DNA of 64,000 bases from Plantactinospora soyae (GCF_014874095.1 NZ_JADBEB010000001.1:4402001-4466000); one strand, 5' to 3'; counted from the stretch's first letter, positions 27,101 through 36,889 are shown. Notes: generated by a model not told the origin, from the sequence alone. Made by a program: numbers and translations.

Positions 27101-27556
27101 TTCACCGTTCCATCGCAGGCCGCCGACTACCGGCTGACCTACGACATCGACACCAGCGCCGTGCTGCCGGTGTCGACCCGGGTCACGACCTCCTGGACCT
27201 TCCGGTCGACCGGCCCCTCCGGCACCGGCAGGGTCCCCCTGCCGCTGTTGTCGGTGGACTACGCCCTACCGCTGGACGCGGCGAACCACCCCACCGCCGA
27301 CGGCACGGCGACCTTCACGGTGCACCAGGCACACGGCGTCCGGGCACAGGTGATCAACTCCTTCAACCTGTCCGCATCCCTCGACAGCGGTGCGACCTGG
27401 CAGCCGGTCCGGGTCGACCGCTCCGTCGACGGCACGTACCGGGCCCAGCTACCCCGACCCACGACGGGTCAGGCGGTCTCGCTGCGGGTGGCGGCCCACG
27501 GCAACGCCGGTAGCGGCATCGAGCAGACGATCATCGACGCGTACCGGGCCGGATAG
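24128..27556 (+). CDS. secreted S8 family subtilisin-like peptidase, 1142 aa
   Basis: The signal peptide begins MRRRRRQLLLGLSTTAVLLA. A propeptide of ~200 residues follows. The catalytic triad is visible: D249 in AVLDSGVDATHPDL, H282 in GHGTHVAATIAGT, S458 in SGTSMATPHVAGAAA, with the oxyanion Asn in AAGNAGP. About 600 further residues are beta-rich accessory domains, including a central substrate- or ligand-binding-like region. It is an extracellular protease, probably self-processed. The ATG at 24128 is preferred to upstream starts because the signal peptide begins there, with GGAG close by. Confidence 0.9.
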   Translation: MRRRRRQLLLGLSTTAVLLAALGVPGAGVAAEGRSNATGTATDAVPSLLPAGRTYTVTLLTGDVVTVRGASSGCPVVSVRPASPSGVLTRSCGPDGHVRVVPARVAPLIDKVLDPALFDVTALILDGYDDARTKDLPLIVRPGGQVRQLTADPLVAGLVGARALPSIEAVSGRRSKATGADLVRSLSARSATARSSGPSRKVWLDRRVRASHGSGSTTDRLDRNLHQVAAPQAWDAGYTGAGARVAVLDSGVDATHPDLTGQIAEKMDFTVDGGDAADRLGHGTHVAATIAGTGAASGGSRKGVAPGARLVVGKVLDDNGEGTDSQVIAGMEWAASRATVVNMSLGGEAASDGTDPLALALDALSQRTGALFVVAAGNAGPVDGTVSSPGAAASALTVGAVDGDDVLAEFSSRGPLVGTRAAKPELVAPGVDIVAARAAGTTLGRPVDARYTAASGTSMATPHVAGAAAVLAQRHPDWRAGQLKAALVGAADPVSGGDVYAGGVGRLQAARALSGVVGTQPVVHLGTWAYPQSGMAEAKLGWVNTGTGPKVVTLDVAVTDRHGVAAPAGTASLSTGRVPLAAGAGGGVTLRVDRTAVAARPGFYTATVAARVDGRVASRTPVTFYVEPPSFDLTVETTAIPGTPAGASAMVMIQVVNLDDPAWYVGADSGDPGDTLTFRVPAGRYSVMASAMSWVEGDERAAMAGDPDLEVVGDTSVKVDLSQARRLAASVDGVATEAESVGLNYLQTARRGDFAWTDFAFAWGAAARDWNVFVAPNSGVGVGTFRTYAAFGLDAPGSGQSPYLYDLIHPFGNGIPDDPTYRVTAAAHAALARIDQRFNTLDMPNSDTGHKRYGFSPEGAFIAETDTEGLSGDRTDYVSSGFAWLDEAFWNGIVTQEGLARYAPGSRQAKVWIRQPLRSDWYDHPAGSPSGCAPLAPTRTSGNLHVELVTLTDQHQRFDCLADGFDLDIPRTLTLARDGRTVGRVDGSIADFTVPSQAADYRLTYDIDTSAVLPVSTRVTTSWTFRSTGPSGTGRVPLPLLSVDYALPLDAANHPTADGTATFTVHQAHGVRAQVINSFNLSASLDSGATWQPVRVDRSVDGTYRAQLPRPTTGQAVSLRVAAHGNAGSGIEQTIIDAYRAG

Positions 27557-27570
27557 CCCTCGGGTACGGG

Positions 27571-27614
27571 CCGGGGAGGCTCGGTGCCGGATATCCGGTA
27601 CCGAGCCTCCCCGG
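27571..27614. terminator. 44-bp near-perfect palindrome, bidirectional terminator
   Basis: Arms of 22 bases match with one mismatch (27571-27592 against 27593-27614; centre ATAT). It lies 14 bases after the peptidase stop and 49 bases before the end of the monooxygenase gene on the other strand, so it can end transcripts from both directions. Confidence 0.8.
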
Positions 27615-27663
27615 CGTTCCGATCTTCGGCCCCTCGCATTCGTTCTCGGTTGCTCGGGCGGAG

Positions 27664-29256
<1,593 letters not shown>

Positions 29257-29316
29257 CTACGTCAATCGCCCGACCATGACGGTAAGGGGGAGCACCCACA
29301 TCGATACAGCGTTCAT
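29257..29316 (-). CDS. candidate 19-aa leader peptide upstream of monooxygenase gene
   Basis: A 19-codon ORF with ATG at 29316 and TAG at 29257-29259, reading MNAVSMWVLPLTVMVGRLT. It has the best ribosome binding site in this part of the window: AGGAGGTG with an 8-base spacing to the ATG. The stop is 48 bases before the monooxygenase ATG and the intervening RNA folds into a hairpin. Arrangement and strength of the translation signal suggest a regulatory leader, though the peptide sequence matches nothing I know. Confidence 0.5.
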   Translation of the reverse strand: MNAVSMWVLPLTVMVGRLT

Positions 29317-29330
29317 GGGTCTCACCTCCT

Positions 29331-29367
29331 CGGGCGTTGTCACGGTCAGCCGCAAGCTACAAGCCCG
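29331..29367 (-). promoter_or_regulatory. inverted repeat upstream of the leader ORF
   Basis: CGGGCGTTGT (29331-29340) and ACAAGCCCG (29359-29367) form an inverted repeat with one bulged base. On the minus strand the left part reads GGGCTTGTAGCTTGC. It lies 15-51 bases upstream of the leader ATG, where a promoter or operator is expected. Rifampicin-inactivation genes of actinomycetes are known to have a conserved rifampicin-associated element near their promoters; I cannot confirm that this is one. Confidence 0.35.
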
Positions 29368-29572
29368 ATCACCATCCCGTCCAGTCCTTTATCAGCTACC
29401 TGATCACGACTCCGAACGGGCCCGGGCGGCGGTGATGCTGATCGGCGCCCGGCCCGGTAGGACTCCACCGGGTCGGCCGCCGGTAGGTCGTACATACAAT
29501 GCGGCCGGCGCCTCGGGAGGTGGACCCGGGGCAGCCGTCCGGGGGCGGATCAGCTGTGGGAGGGGCCGGGTC

Positions 29573-30424
29573 ATGCGTCTTCACGTGGGCTGCGCGATGT
29601 GGACTCACAAGTCGTGGCAGGGACGCCTGCTGGCCCATCCACTTCCACCCACCGAGCGCCTGCGGCACTACGCGAGCTGGTGCAACGCGGTCGAGGGGAA
29701 CACGACGTTCTACGCCACCCCGGCCCGGGACACCGTGGCCTCGTGGGCGCGACAGACCGACCCCGACTTCCGGTTCGTGGTCAAGCTTCCGAAGGTCATC
29801 ACGCACGAACGCCGTCTCACCGACGTCGACGAGGTGCTCCGCGTCTTCCTGGACGCGATCGAGCCACTCGGCCCGCGGCTCCAGGCCCTCTGGGTGCAGT
29901 TGCCGGGATCGTTCGCCCCCTCCGACGTCTCCGTACTGGCTCACTTTCTGCGCCGGCTCCCCGGGACCCACCGGTACGCCGTGGAGGTCCGTCATCCCGG
30001 ATTCTTCGACGACCCGCGCTCGACCCGGCTGCTCGAAGGAGTTCTCACCGACGCGGCCGCCGAATGGATTCCATTCGACACCACCGCCTTCTTCCAGAGC
30101 CCGCCGACCAGTGACGCGGAACGGGACGCGTGGACCAAGAAGCCGCGCATGCCGCTGCGATCGTGCGGGTTGACCGACCGGCCGATCGTCCGCTACCTCG
30201 GCCGTGACGATCCCGCGCGGACGGTCGAGGGCTGGCAGCACTGGGTCGACGTCGTCACCGGGTGGCTGCGCGAGGGCCGCTCACCGACGATGTTCATCCA
30301 CACCCCGGACAACGCCGACGCCCCCACGCTCGCCCGACGCTTCCACGACGAGGTCCGGGCGCGGGTTCCCGAACTCGACGTACTGCCCCAGCCGATCCCG
30401 GCCGAGCCACTGACCCTCTTCTGA
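29573..30424 (+). CDS. DUF72 domain protein
   Basis: A 283-residue protein with the DUF72 TIM-barrel signature: RLHVGCAMWTHKSWQG at the start, then CNAVEGNTTFYATPARDTVASWA, FRFVVKLPKVITHERRL, YAVEVRHPGFF, IVRYLGRDD and MFIHTPDNADAPTLAR at the end. The function is unknown; structural similarity to barrel enzymes suggests a hydrolase or nuclease. The ATG at 29573 follows a GGGAGGGG element. It is divergent from the monooxygenase gene. Confidence 0.85.
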   Translation: MRLHVGCAMWTHKSWQGRLLAHPLPPTERLRHYASWCNAVEGNTTFYATPARDTVASWARQTDPDFRFVVKLPKVITHERRLTDVDEVLRVFLDAIEPLGPRLQALWVQLPGSFAPSDVSVLAHFLRRLPGTHRYAVEVRHPGFFDDPRSTRLLEGVLTDAAAEWIPFDTTAFFQSPPTSDAERDAWTKKPRMPLRSCGLTDRPIVRYLGRDDPARTVEGWQHWVDVVTGWLREGRSPTMFIHTPDNADAPTLARRFHDEVRARVPELDVLPQPIPAEPLTLF

Positions 30425-30473
30425 CCCGGCGAGCCACGCCCCGCGCCGGCCAGCGGAGGTCCGCCCGCGCCGG

Positions 30474-30824
30474 TCAGGTTAGGGGGTGTTCGTCGACGAG
30501 TCGTTCGGGCGCGGTGAGTTGCCAGGCCTCGTAGAGCAGTTCGGTGAGTTCGTCGGCGTCGATCCCGGGCAGGTGGACGACCACCCAGCCGAACCCGCCG
30601 GAGGTGAACTGCACCTCGAAGACGTCCGGCCGCTCGGCGACCAGGGCGGCCTGCTCGGAGAGCGTCTGCTTCAGGCCGACGGTCTGCGTACGCGGCCAGT
30701 GGTAGCCGAACTTCTTGCCGCCCACGCTGAAGGACGTGTAGTCCCGCGCCTGGCCGCGTTCGACCTCGGCGAGCCGGTCGACCATCCGTAGGAACTGCGC
30801 ACTCGGTACACCCACGCCGACCAT
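30474..30824 (-). CDS. MmcQ/YjbR family protein
   Basis: A 116-residue protein. SFSVGGKKFGYHWPRT, then LVAERPDVFEVQFTSGGFGWVVVHLPG and ADELTELLYEAWQLTAPERL match the YjbR (CyaY-like) fold, thought to bind DNA. The exact start is uncertain; the ATG at 30824 is used and the GTG codons just after it are possible. It converges with the DUF72 gene, 49 bases apart. Confidence 0.8.
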   Translation of the reverse strand: MVGVGVPSAQFLRMVDRLAEVERGQARDYTSFSVGGKKFGYHWPRTQTVGLKQTLSEQAALVAERPDVFEVQFTSGGFGWVVVHLPGIDADELTELLYEAWQLTAPERLVDEHPLT

Positions 30825-31158
30825 TCTCGGGTACCGCCCGCGCGGGCCGGCACCGGCCGCCACCGTTCCGGTTGCCGGCGATCCAGCCAGTGGGACGGTT
30901 CCGGTACGGCAGGCCTCACTCCGCGCCGCCCCGGGGGCCGACCGGACCGGTTGCCGCCCGCCGGACCGGCCGCGCCGTCGAGCGGTGTCCGGCGTCGGTG
31001 TTTAGCGTCCCGAGCCGAGGGGAGACAGGCTTCCCGGCCGGCACCGGCAGGGTGGTGACCGCTGTCCCGGCCACCGGCCCCGCCCGTTCCCGCCGGCCGA
31101 CGAGCCGTCGCCGGTGTCGACGCAGTCGGGGACAACCGCCGGACGAGGAGGAGTCGAG
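30825..31158. other. divergent promoter region, no gene seen
   Basis: The 334-base gap between the YjbR gene and the histone-like gene is very GC-rich and has no ORF with plausible codon use. GAGGAGG just before 31159 is the ribosome binding site of the histone-like gene. I see no clear -35/-10 pair. Confidence 0.4.
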
Positions 31159-31557
31159 ATGGCCGACGCACGACGGGCAGGTCCGATCCGGTCCACCAAG
31201 AGTCAGCCGAGCCGCCGCGCGGACGGCCGAGGAGGCAGCACCCGTACGGCCACGAGGCCGGCCGCCGCCCGCAAGGTCACCGGCGCGAAGAAGGCGCCCG
31301 GCAAGGGCACCGCCGCGGCGAAGAAGGTCGCCACCGCCACCCGGCGGGCCACCGGGGCGACCGCGGCGAAGACCCCGAGGAAGCGGGCGACCACCACCGC
31401 GAAGGCGGCGAAGAAGGCCACCCCGGCGAAGCGGACCGCGCCGTCGAAACGGGTGACGGCGAAGAAGGCGACGGCGAGGGAGGCCACGACGGCGAAGGCG
31501 GCCCGCAAGAGTACGGCGACAACGGCACCGGCCCGGAGGACGACCCGAGCGGCGTGA
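31159..31557 (+). CDS. histone H1-like Lys/Ala-rich nucleoid protein
   Basis: A 132-residue, extremely basic protein made of Ala, Lys, Thr, Arg and Pro with KKA/TAKKA-type repeats (TGAKKAPGKG, AAAKKVATA, TTAKAAKKATPAKR). Such tails resemble eukaryotic histone H1 and the C-terminal region of actinobacterial HupS and related proteins, here without a folded HU domain. It probably compacts DNA. The ATG at 31159 follows GAGGAGG. A variable repeat number between strains would be expected. Confidence 0.7.
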   Translation: MADARRAGPIRSTKSQPSRRADGRGGSTRTATRPAAARKVTGAKKAPGKGTAAAKKVATATRRATGATAAKTPRKRATTTAKAAKKATPAKRTAPSKRVTAKKATAREATTAKAARKSTATTAPARRTTRAA

Positions 31558-31695
31558 GCGCCACCGGCCGATCGCGCGAAGACGGATGTGGTGATTGAAC
31601 CGAAGACGCCGGAAAACCGTTCTAGATCATGGGCGGTCCTGGTACGACCCCGGCCCGCCACGCCACCAGCGGCCTCGTACGAGGGGATCTTCGGG

Positions 31696-33582
31696 TTGTC
31701 ACTCTTCACGCGCTTCCGTCAGCTGCCGACTCGGGAACGGACCACGGCGAAGGACGACGCGGCGAAGGCCGATCGCCAGCAGAACATCCCGGACGGCGAT
31801 CCGACCGGCGGCCCAGGGCACGATGGCCCTGGGGACGGCGATGCGACCGGCGGCGGTGCCGGCGACGCCGGGGACGGCGCCGAGATCCACCGCGACGCCG
31901 GGGCGGCAGGTGATGGGGACGTCCCCCGCAGCGGGCGGCGTCGGGTCGCCGCGCGGGTGACCACCGGGCTGGCCGCCCTGCTCGTGCTGCTCGCCCTCCT
32001 CGCACCGAACAACCTCGACGATCTCACGCTCGGCAGCCTCGTCCGGGTACCGGTGGAGGCACTGCTCGGCCTCGCCCTCGTGCTGGTCCTGCCGCCGAGG
32101 CCGAGACGGGTGGCGGCGGTACTCGGCGGCGCGGTGATCGGCCTGCTGGGCATCCTGAAGATCATCGACATGGGCTTCTACGCGGTCCTCGCCCGCCAGT
32201 TCGACCTGGTACTGGACTGGATCCTGATCGACGACGCGATGGCGTTCCTCACGGACTCGGTCGGCCGGGTCGGTGCGATCGGCGCCGCGATCGGGGTGGT
32301 GCTGCTCGTCGTCGCGGTGCTCACCCTCATGACGATGTCGGTGCTGCGCCTGACCCGCCTCGTGGTCCGGCACCGGACCGGAACGGCCCGCGGCGTCGCC
32401 GTGCTCGGGGCCGCCTGGGTCGCCTGCGCCCTGCTCGGCGTGCAGATCGTCCCCGGCGTTCCGGTGGCCGCGAAGAACACCGCGGGGCTCGCCTACGGGC
32501 GGGCGCACCAGGCCCGCGCGGCCCTGCGGGATCAGCAGGACTACGCCAGGGAGGCCGCCGTCGACGCCTTCCGCGACGTACCCGGTGACCAGTTGCTCAC
32601 CGCGCTGCGCGGTAAGGACGTCCTCCTCGTCTTCGTCGAGAGCTACGGACGCGACGCGGTGGAGAGCCCGAAGTTCGCGCCGCAGATCGGTCCGGTGCTC
32701 GACGCCGGGACCCGCCGGCTGGAGGCGGCCGGGTTCTCCTCGCGTAGCGCCTTCCTCACCTCGCCGACGACCAGCAGTGGCAGCTGGCTGGCCCACTCCA
32801 CGCTGCTGTCCGGCCTGTGGATCGACAATCAGCAGCGGTACCGCAGCGTCGTGTCGAGTGACCGGCTGACTCTCACCGGCGCCTTCCGCCGGGCCGACTG
32901 GCGGACGGTCGGCATCATGCCGGGTGTCACCCGGGCCTGGCCGGAGGGGGCGCTGTACGAGTACGACCAGATCTACGACGCCCACCAGCTCGGGTACAAC
33001 GGGCCGAAGTTCAGCTGGGCCACCATGCCCGACCAGTTCGCCCTCTCCGCCTTCGAACGTCTGGAACACGGGAAGCCGAACTCGCCCCCGTTGATGGCCG
33101 GGATCACGCTGGTCTCCAGCCACGCGCCGTGGACGCCCATTCCCCGGTCCGTCGGCTGGGACGAACTCGGGGACGGATCGGTCTTCGAGGAAATGGCCCG
33201 GGAGGGACAACCGAAGAGCGCCCTGTGGCGCGATCGCGCCAAGGTACGCACCGAGTACGGACGCTCGATCGAGTACTCGCTGAACAGCACGATCTCCTAC
33301 CTGGAGAAGTACGGCGACGACGACACCGTGCTCGTGCTCCTCGGCGACCACCAGCCGTCCCCGGTCGTCATCGGTGGCGGTGCCAGCCGGGACGTACCGA
33401 TCTCGATCGTGGCGCGCGACCCGGCCGTACTCGACCGGATCGCCGGGTGGAGCTGGCAGGGCGGTCTGAAGCCCGGTCCGAAGGCCCCGGTCTGGCGGAT
33501 GGACTCCTTCCGGGACCGCTTCCTGACCGCGTTCGGGCCGCCGGCCGGTACCACCCCTTCGGCGGTACCGGCCGGAAAATAG
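31696..33582 (+). CDS. membrane-anchored sulfatase/LTA-synthase-like phosphoglycerol transferase
   Basis: A ~628-residue protein. After ~90 hydrophilic residues come about five membrane spans (GLAALLVLLALLAP, VEALLGLALVLVLPP, VLGGAVIGLLGILKI, AAIGVVLLVVAVLTLM, VLGAAWVACALLG). The outer domain carries the alkaline-phosphatase-superfamily motifs LLVFVESYGRDAVE, a Ser/Thr-rich TSPTTSSGSWLAHSTLLSG and LLGDHQPSPV (metal-binding DH). It may transfer or hydrolyse head-group phosphates in envelope polymers. The TTG at 31696 is preferred, with GAGGGG at ~31681; an upstream GTG at 31588 would add 36 residues. Confidence 0.8.
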   Translation: MSLFTRFRQLPTRERTTAKDDAAKADRQQNIPDGDPTGGPGHDGPGDGDATGGGAGDAGDGAEIHRDAGAAGDGDVPRSGRRRVAARVTTGLAALLVLLALLAPNNLDDLTLGSLVRVPVEALLGLALVLVLPPRPRRVAAVLGGAVIGLLGILKIIDMGFYAVLARQFDLVLDWILIDDAMAFLTDSVGRVGAIGAAIGVVLLVVAVLTLMTMSVLRLTRLVVRHRTGTARGVAVLGAAWVACALLGVQIVPGVPVAAKNTAGLAYGRAHQARAALRDQQDYAREAAVDAFRDVPGDQLLTALRGKDVLLVFVESYGRDAVESPKFAPQIGPVLDAGTRRLEAAGFSSRSAFLTSPTTSSGSWLAHSTLLSGLWIDNQQRYRSVVSSDRLTLTGAFRRADWRTVGIMPGVTRAWPEGALYEYDQIYDAHQLGYNGPKFSWATMPDQFALSAFERLEHGKPNSPPLMAGITLVSSHAPWTPIPRSVGWDELGDGSVFEEMAREGQPKSALWRDRAKVRTEYGRSIEYSLNSTISYLEKYGDDDTVLVLLGDHQPSPVVIGGGASRDVPISIVARDPAVLDRIAGWSWQGGLKPGPKAPVWRMDSFRDRFLTAFGPPAGTTPSAVPAGK

Positions 33583-33607
33583 GCCGCCCGGTCCGGCTGT
33601 GCGCCGG

Positions 33608-34645
33608 TCAGTAGGTGATGAAGCCGTACAGGGCCAGATGGTTCGACCTGGTGCCGCTCACGGTGTGGCCGACGGCGGACGGCTGCACGCCGCCCCTGAT
33701 GAAGAGGTAGTCGATCTTGCTGGAGCCGTTGGTCGCCTTCGTCCCGTAGCCGGTCATGCCGAAGCCGCCCAGCGTGCTGGCGGCGATGCCGGTCCGGTTC
33801 GCGTCGATCCCCACCACCCGGATCGTCGAGGCGTTCAGCAGGCTGGTGGCGTCGGCACCGAGGTTGATTCCGGTGTTGGCGATGCCCGTGGAGCCGTCAC
33901 CCGCGCAGGCGTTCTGCCGGTTCTCCTGCGGCAGGTGCATGGTCGCGGCGAAAACGGTGGTACCGGTCTGCCGGATGGTGAACCTCGCCGCGATCGCGCT
34001 CGTACGCTTCCACTTGTGGTAGTCGGTGGTGTCCGGGTCGCTGTTCGGCGGCTTGTAGAGCGTGCACCCGGCGCCGTTGGCGTACGCCGTCCCCGGCTTC
34101 AGCCAGCCGGCACTCCAGTACTTCGAGATGTCACCGCTGGCGAGGCTGAGCGTCCTGGTGTTGTAGACGATCCCGTTGGTCTGCTTCTTCTTGAGGTCGC
34201 CGAGCGCCTGCGAGCTGCACTTGTGCGTGCTGCCCCACGGCTCCGGGTCGGCCCAGGCCACGATCGCCTGGTAGGTGCCGGCCGGGTAGCCGAACTTGGC
34301 CGAGAGCTGGTCGGCGTACGCCTGGGCCTGGCCGGTGCCGCGTACCTGCTGCACGATCAGGAGGTCGGGGGCGACCACGCCGGCGGTGCCCGTCCGGCCG
34401 GCGTCGTCGACGAGCATCGAGGTGAGGTGGTCCGGCCCGGAGACGCGGGTGCACGTTCCGTTGGCGTTGTTGACCACGAGGTTCTCGATGTTGTTGTTGT
34501 AGACCCGCAGGACCCGTTCCGCCGGCGCGGCCGCCGTGGCGGCGGGTACGCCGACCCGGGCCGAGGCGTGCGTCGTCGGGACGGCGGCGAGTGCGACGGC
34601 CAGCAGAAGTACGGCCGACTGTGCGGGGCGGGGTCGGAGAGCCAA
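33608..34645 (-). CDS. secreted endonuclease/exonuclease/phosphatase-fold protein
   Basis: A 345-residue protein with a signal peptide (ALRPRPAQSAVLLLAVALAA). Motifs of the EEP superfamily are present: YNNNIENL (metal site), a central RFTIRQTGTTVFAATMHLPQE, IRVVGIDANRTGI, IDYLFIRGG and the terminal TRSNHLALYGF (catalytic Asn-His). The closest relatives are secreted DNases or sphingomyelinase-like enzymes; which substrate is used cannot be told. TTG start at 34645 with GGAG 7 bases upstream. Confidence 0.8.
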   Translation of the reverse strand: MALRPRPAQSAVLLLAVALAAVPTTHASARVGVPAATAAAPAERVLRVYNNNIENLVVNNANGTCTRVSGPDHLTSMLVDDAGRTGTAGVVAPDLLIVQQVRGTGQAQAYADQLSAKFGYPAGTYQAIVAWADPEPWGSTHKCSSQALGDLKKKQTNGIVYNTRTLSLASGDISKYWSAGWLKPGTAYANGAGCTLYKPPNSDPDTTDYHKWKRTSAIAARFTIRQTGTTVFAATMHLPQENRQNACAGDGSTGIANTGINLGADATSLLNASTIRVVGIDANRTGIAASTLGGFGMTGYGTKATNGSSKIDYLFIRGGVQPSAVGHTVSGTRSNHLALYGFITY

Positions 34646-34950
34646 GAGGATGCTCCTGTGCCTGGTTGCGTCGACGACTTCCGGCGTGACGCGGCGGTCG
34701 GGGATCGAACTCTATCGCGATCTTGTGCCGGCGGGCGCTGCCGTTCGTCGATGAGTCTGCGGCCCGTCGACATCGACGTTGACGACCGGAACGCCCTACG
34801 GGACCCTTCCCGATGGAGCGTCCGAACCACCGGTTGCGGCTGGCTGCCCACGCCGCGACTGCGCAATCCGCGACGGTTGCGCCGGGGCGCCGTCCGGGCG
34901 ACCCGGCGCGCTTTGGGCCGGATCTGCGTTTTAGGGGTACGGGAGGACGG

Positions 34951-36183
34951 ATGTCCGGAGGACGGCGCGGTCCGCTGCCGGTGCTGTGGCTCTACGGGCC
35001 GCCCGGGGTCGGTAAGACGACGGTCTCCTGGGAGCTGTTCAGTCAGCTCAGCCTGGCCGGGATCCCGACCGGCTACGTGGACATCGATCAGCTGGGCATG
35101 TGCTACGCCACTCCCACGTCCGACGAGTGGGCCCCGGAACCGGCGTCCGATCCGGGCCGTTACCGGATGAAGGCTCGTAACCTCGACGCCGTCGTGGCGA
35201 ACTTCCAGGCCGCCGGTGCCCGGTGCCTCCTCGTGTCCGGCGTCGTCGACTCGGCGCGCGGGGTCGACGACGCCCTGATCCCGCATGCCGCGCTGACGCC
35301 GTGTCGGCTGTGGGCCGCGCCGGCCGCGCTGCGGCAGCGCATCGCCGGCCGTGGCCGGCCGAGTGACCAGGTCGACGAGGTGCTGCGGTACGCGGACGCG
35401 CTGGACCGCAACGGCCTGGCCGGCGTCCGGGTCGACACCACCGGACGCAGTGTCGCCGACGTCGTCCGGCTCGTCCGGGAGCGAACCGGCTGGCCCGACC
35501 TGGGCCGGCCGCCGGAGCCGCCGACCGACGACGGCGCCGAACCGGCCCGGCCGGGCAGCGGTACCGCGAACGGTCCGGGGCGGATCCTGTGGCTGTGCGG
35601 CCCGACCGCCGTCGGCAAGTCCACGGTGGGCTGGCAACTCTACGAGCGGCTCAGCCGCGCCGGCCTCCGGACCGCGTTCGTCGATCTCGACCAGATCGGC
35701 TTCTACCGTCCGGCCCCGGCCGGGGACCGTGACAACCACCGGCTTCGGGCCGGCAATCTCGCGGCTGTCTGGCAGACCTTCCGGGCCAGCGGCGCGCATC
35801 GCCTGATCGTCGTCGGCCCCGTCGACCGCGCCGAGACCGTACGGACCTACACCGGCGTGCTTCCCGCCGACACCCTCACGCTGTGCCGGCTGCACGCCGG
35901 GCCCGCCCAACTCACCGAACGGATCATGCTGCGCGTCGAGGGTCTCGTCTCGACCTGGGGACTGGCCGGTGACGACCTGCGGGGGCGGTCGGGCGCACTG
36001 CTGCGCCAGGTCGTCGACGACGCGACGGCGGACGCCGAGTCCCTGGAACGCACCGGAGTCGGTGACCTGCGCGTCGACACGGACGGCCGAGGGGTACCGG
36101 ACATCGCCGAGGAGATCCTCCGCCGGGTCGGCTGGTCGGGTCCGGACGCTTCCCGGCCGGGTGTCCAGGGGGAGCGTCGGTAG
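34951..36183 (+). CDS. tandem P-loop kinase (two fused copies)
   Basis: A 410-residue protein made of two homologous P-loop kinase halves. Copy A has LWLYGPPGVGKTTVSWEL (K22) and copy B has LWLCGPTAVGKSTVGWQL (K223); each is followed by a VDIDQLG or VDLDQIG metal motif, a V-x-G-V/P-V-D core and a terminal GV-VDTTGRSVADVVR or DLRVDTDGRGVPDIAEEI strand-helix. The two copies differ in detail (30-40 % similar by eye), so this is an old duplication. The substrate is unknown, likely a small molecule. ATG 34951 has GGGAGGAC just upstream. Confidence 0.75.
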   Translation: MSGGRRGPLPVLWLYGPPGVGKTTVSWELFSQLSLAGIPTGYVDIDQLGMCYATPTSDEWAPEPASDPGRYRMKARNLDAVVANFQAAGARCLLVSGVVDSARGVDDALIPHAALTPCRLWAAPAALRQRIAGRGRPSDQVDEVLRYADALDRNGLAGVRVDTTGRSVADVVRLVRERTGWPDLGRPPEPPTDDGAEPARPGSGTANGPGRILWLCGPTAVGKSTVGWQLYERLSRAGLRTAFVDLDQIGFYRPAPAGDRDNHRLRAGNLAAVWQTFRASGAHRLIVVGPVDRAETVRTYTGVLPADTLTLCRLHAGPAQLTERIMLRVEGLVSTWGLAGDDLRGRSGALLRQVVDDATADAESLERTGVGDLRVDTDGRGVPDIAEEILRRVGWSGPDASRPGVQGERR

Positions 36184-36196
36184 GATCGGCCCGCCC

Positions 36197-36889
36197 ATGG
36201 ATGAGCGAGAAGAGCACGAGATGATCGCCGTACCGCCGGGGCAGGTGACGCTGTCGGACCGGCGTACCGAGCGCAGCTGGTCGGTAGCGCTCGGGGCGTA
36301 CCAGATCGCGGCGTTTCCGATCACCCAGGCGCGGTACGCCCTGGTCACCGGCGAGCGGCCGAGCGTCGCGTACGGCGACCAGCTGCCCGTCGAGGGCGTC
36401 TCCTGGTGGGACGCGGTCCGGTTCTGCAACGCCCTGTCCCGGCGCGAGGGACTGACGCCCGCGTACCGCCTCGACGCCGACTCCGAGGTCGACGCCGACG
36501 TCGAGGAGGTGGAGTGGGACGCGGGCGCCGACGGGTACCGGCTGCCGACCGAGGCCGAGTGGGAGTACGCCTGTCGGGCCGGTACGACGGGCCCCAGGTA
36601 CGGGCCGCTCGACGAGATCGCCTGGCATCGGAGCAACTCGGACGAGCGGGTGCACGCCGTGGGCGGCAAGCGGCCCAACCCGTGGGGCCTGTACGACACA
36701 CTCGGCAACGTGTGGGAATGGTGCTGGGACGTCTACGACGCCGAGGTGTACGGCACCTACCGGGTGTTCCGTGGCGGCGGCTGGTGTGACGAGCACTGGA
36801 GCTGTCGGGCCTCGGTACGCCGCCGCAGTTTCCCCACCTTCAAGATCGACGATCTGGGCTTCCGCGTCGCGCGTACCGTCCTGCGCTGA
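36197..36889 (+). CDS. SUMF1/formylglycine-generating-type domain protein
   Basis: A 230-residue protein. FPITQARYALVTGERPS, PVEGVSWWDAVRFCNAL, GYRLPTEAEWEYACRAGT, NPWGLYDTLGNVWEWCWD and YRVFRGGGWCDEHWSCRAS are the full SUMF1/EgtB/PvdO C-lectin-like pattern. Two Cys in the final motif (WCDEHWSC) are spaced 6 apart rather than 5 as in active formylglycine-generating enzymes, so catalysis is uncertain. The ATG at 36197 is used; an ATG at 36221 is also possible. It follows the kinase gene by 13 bases and may be in the same operon. Confidence 0.85.
   Translation: MDEREEHEMIAVPPGQVTLSDRRTERSWSVALGAYQIAAFPITQARYALVTGERPSVAYGDQLPVEGVSWWDAVRFCNALSRREGLTPAYRLDADSEVDADVEEVEWDAGADGYRLPTEAEWEYACRAGTTGPRYGPLDEIAWHRSNSDERVHAVGGKRPNPWGLYDTLGNVWEWCWDVYDAEVYGTYRVFRGGGWCDEHWSCRASVRRRSFPTFKIDDLGFRVARTVLR

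Noticed and set aside
31699-33351. 550-codon minus-strand frame opposite the sulfatase-like gene
   Set aside because: No domain or signal; the plus-strand membrane spans and metal motifs are coherent.
31696-36889. Sulfatase with SUMF1 as an FGE-sulfatase system
   Set aside because: The sulfatase-like protein lacks a CxPxR target and looks like an LTA-synthase-type enzyme, which needs no formylglycine.
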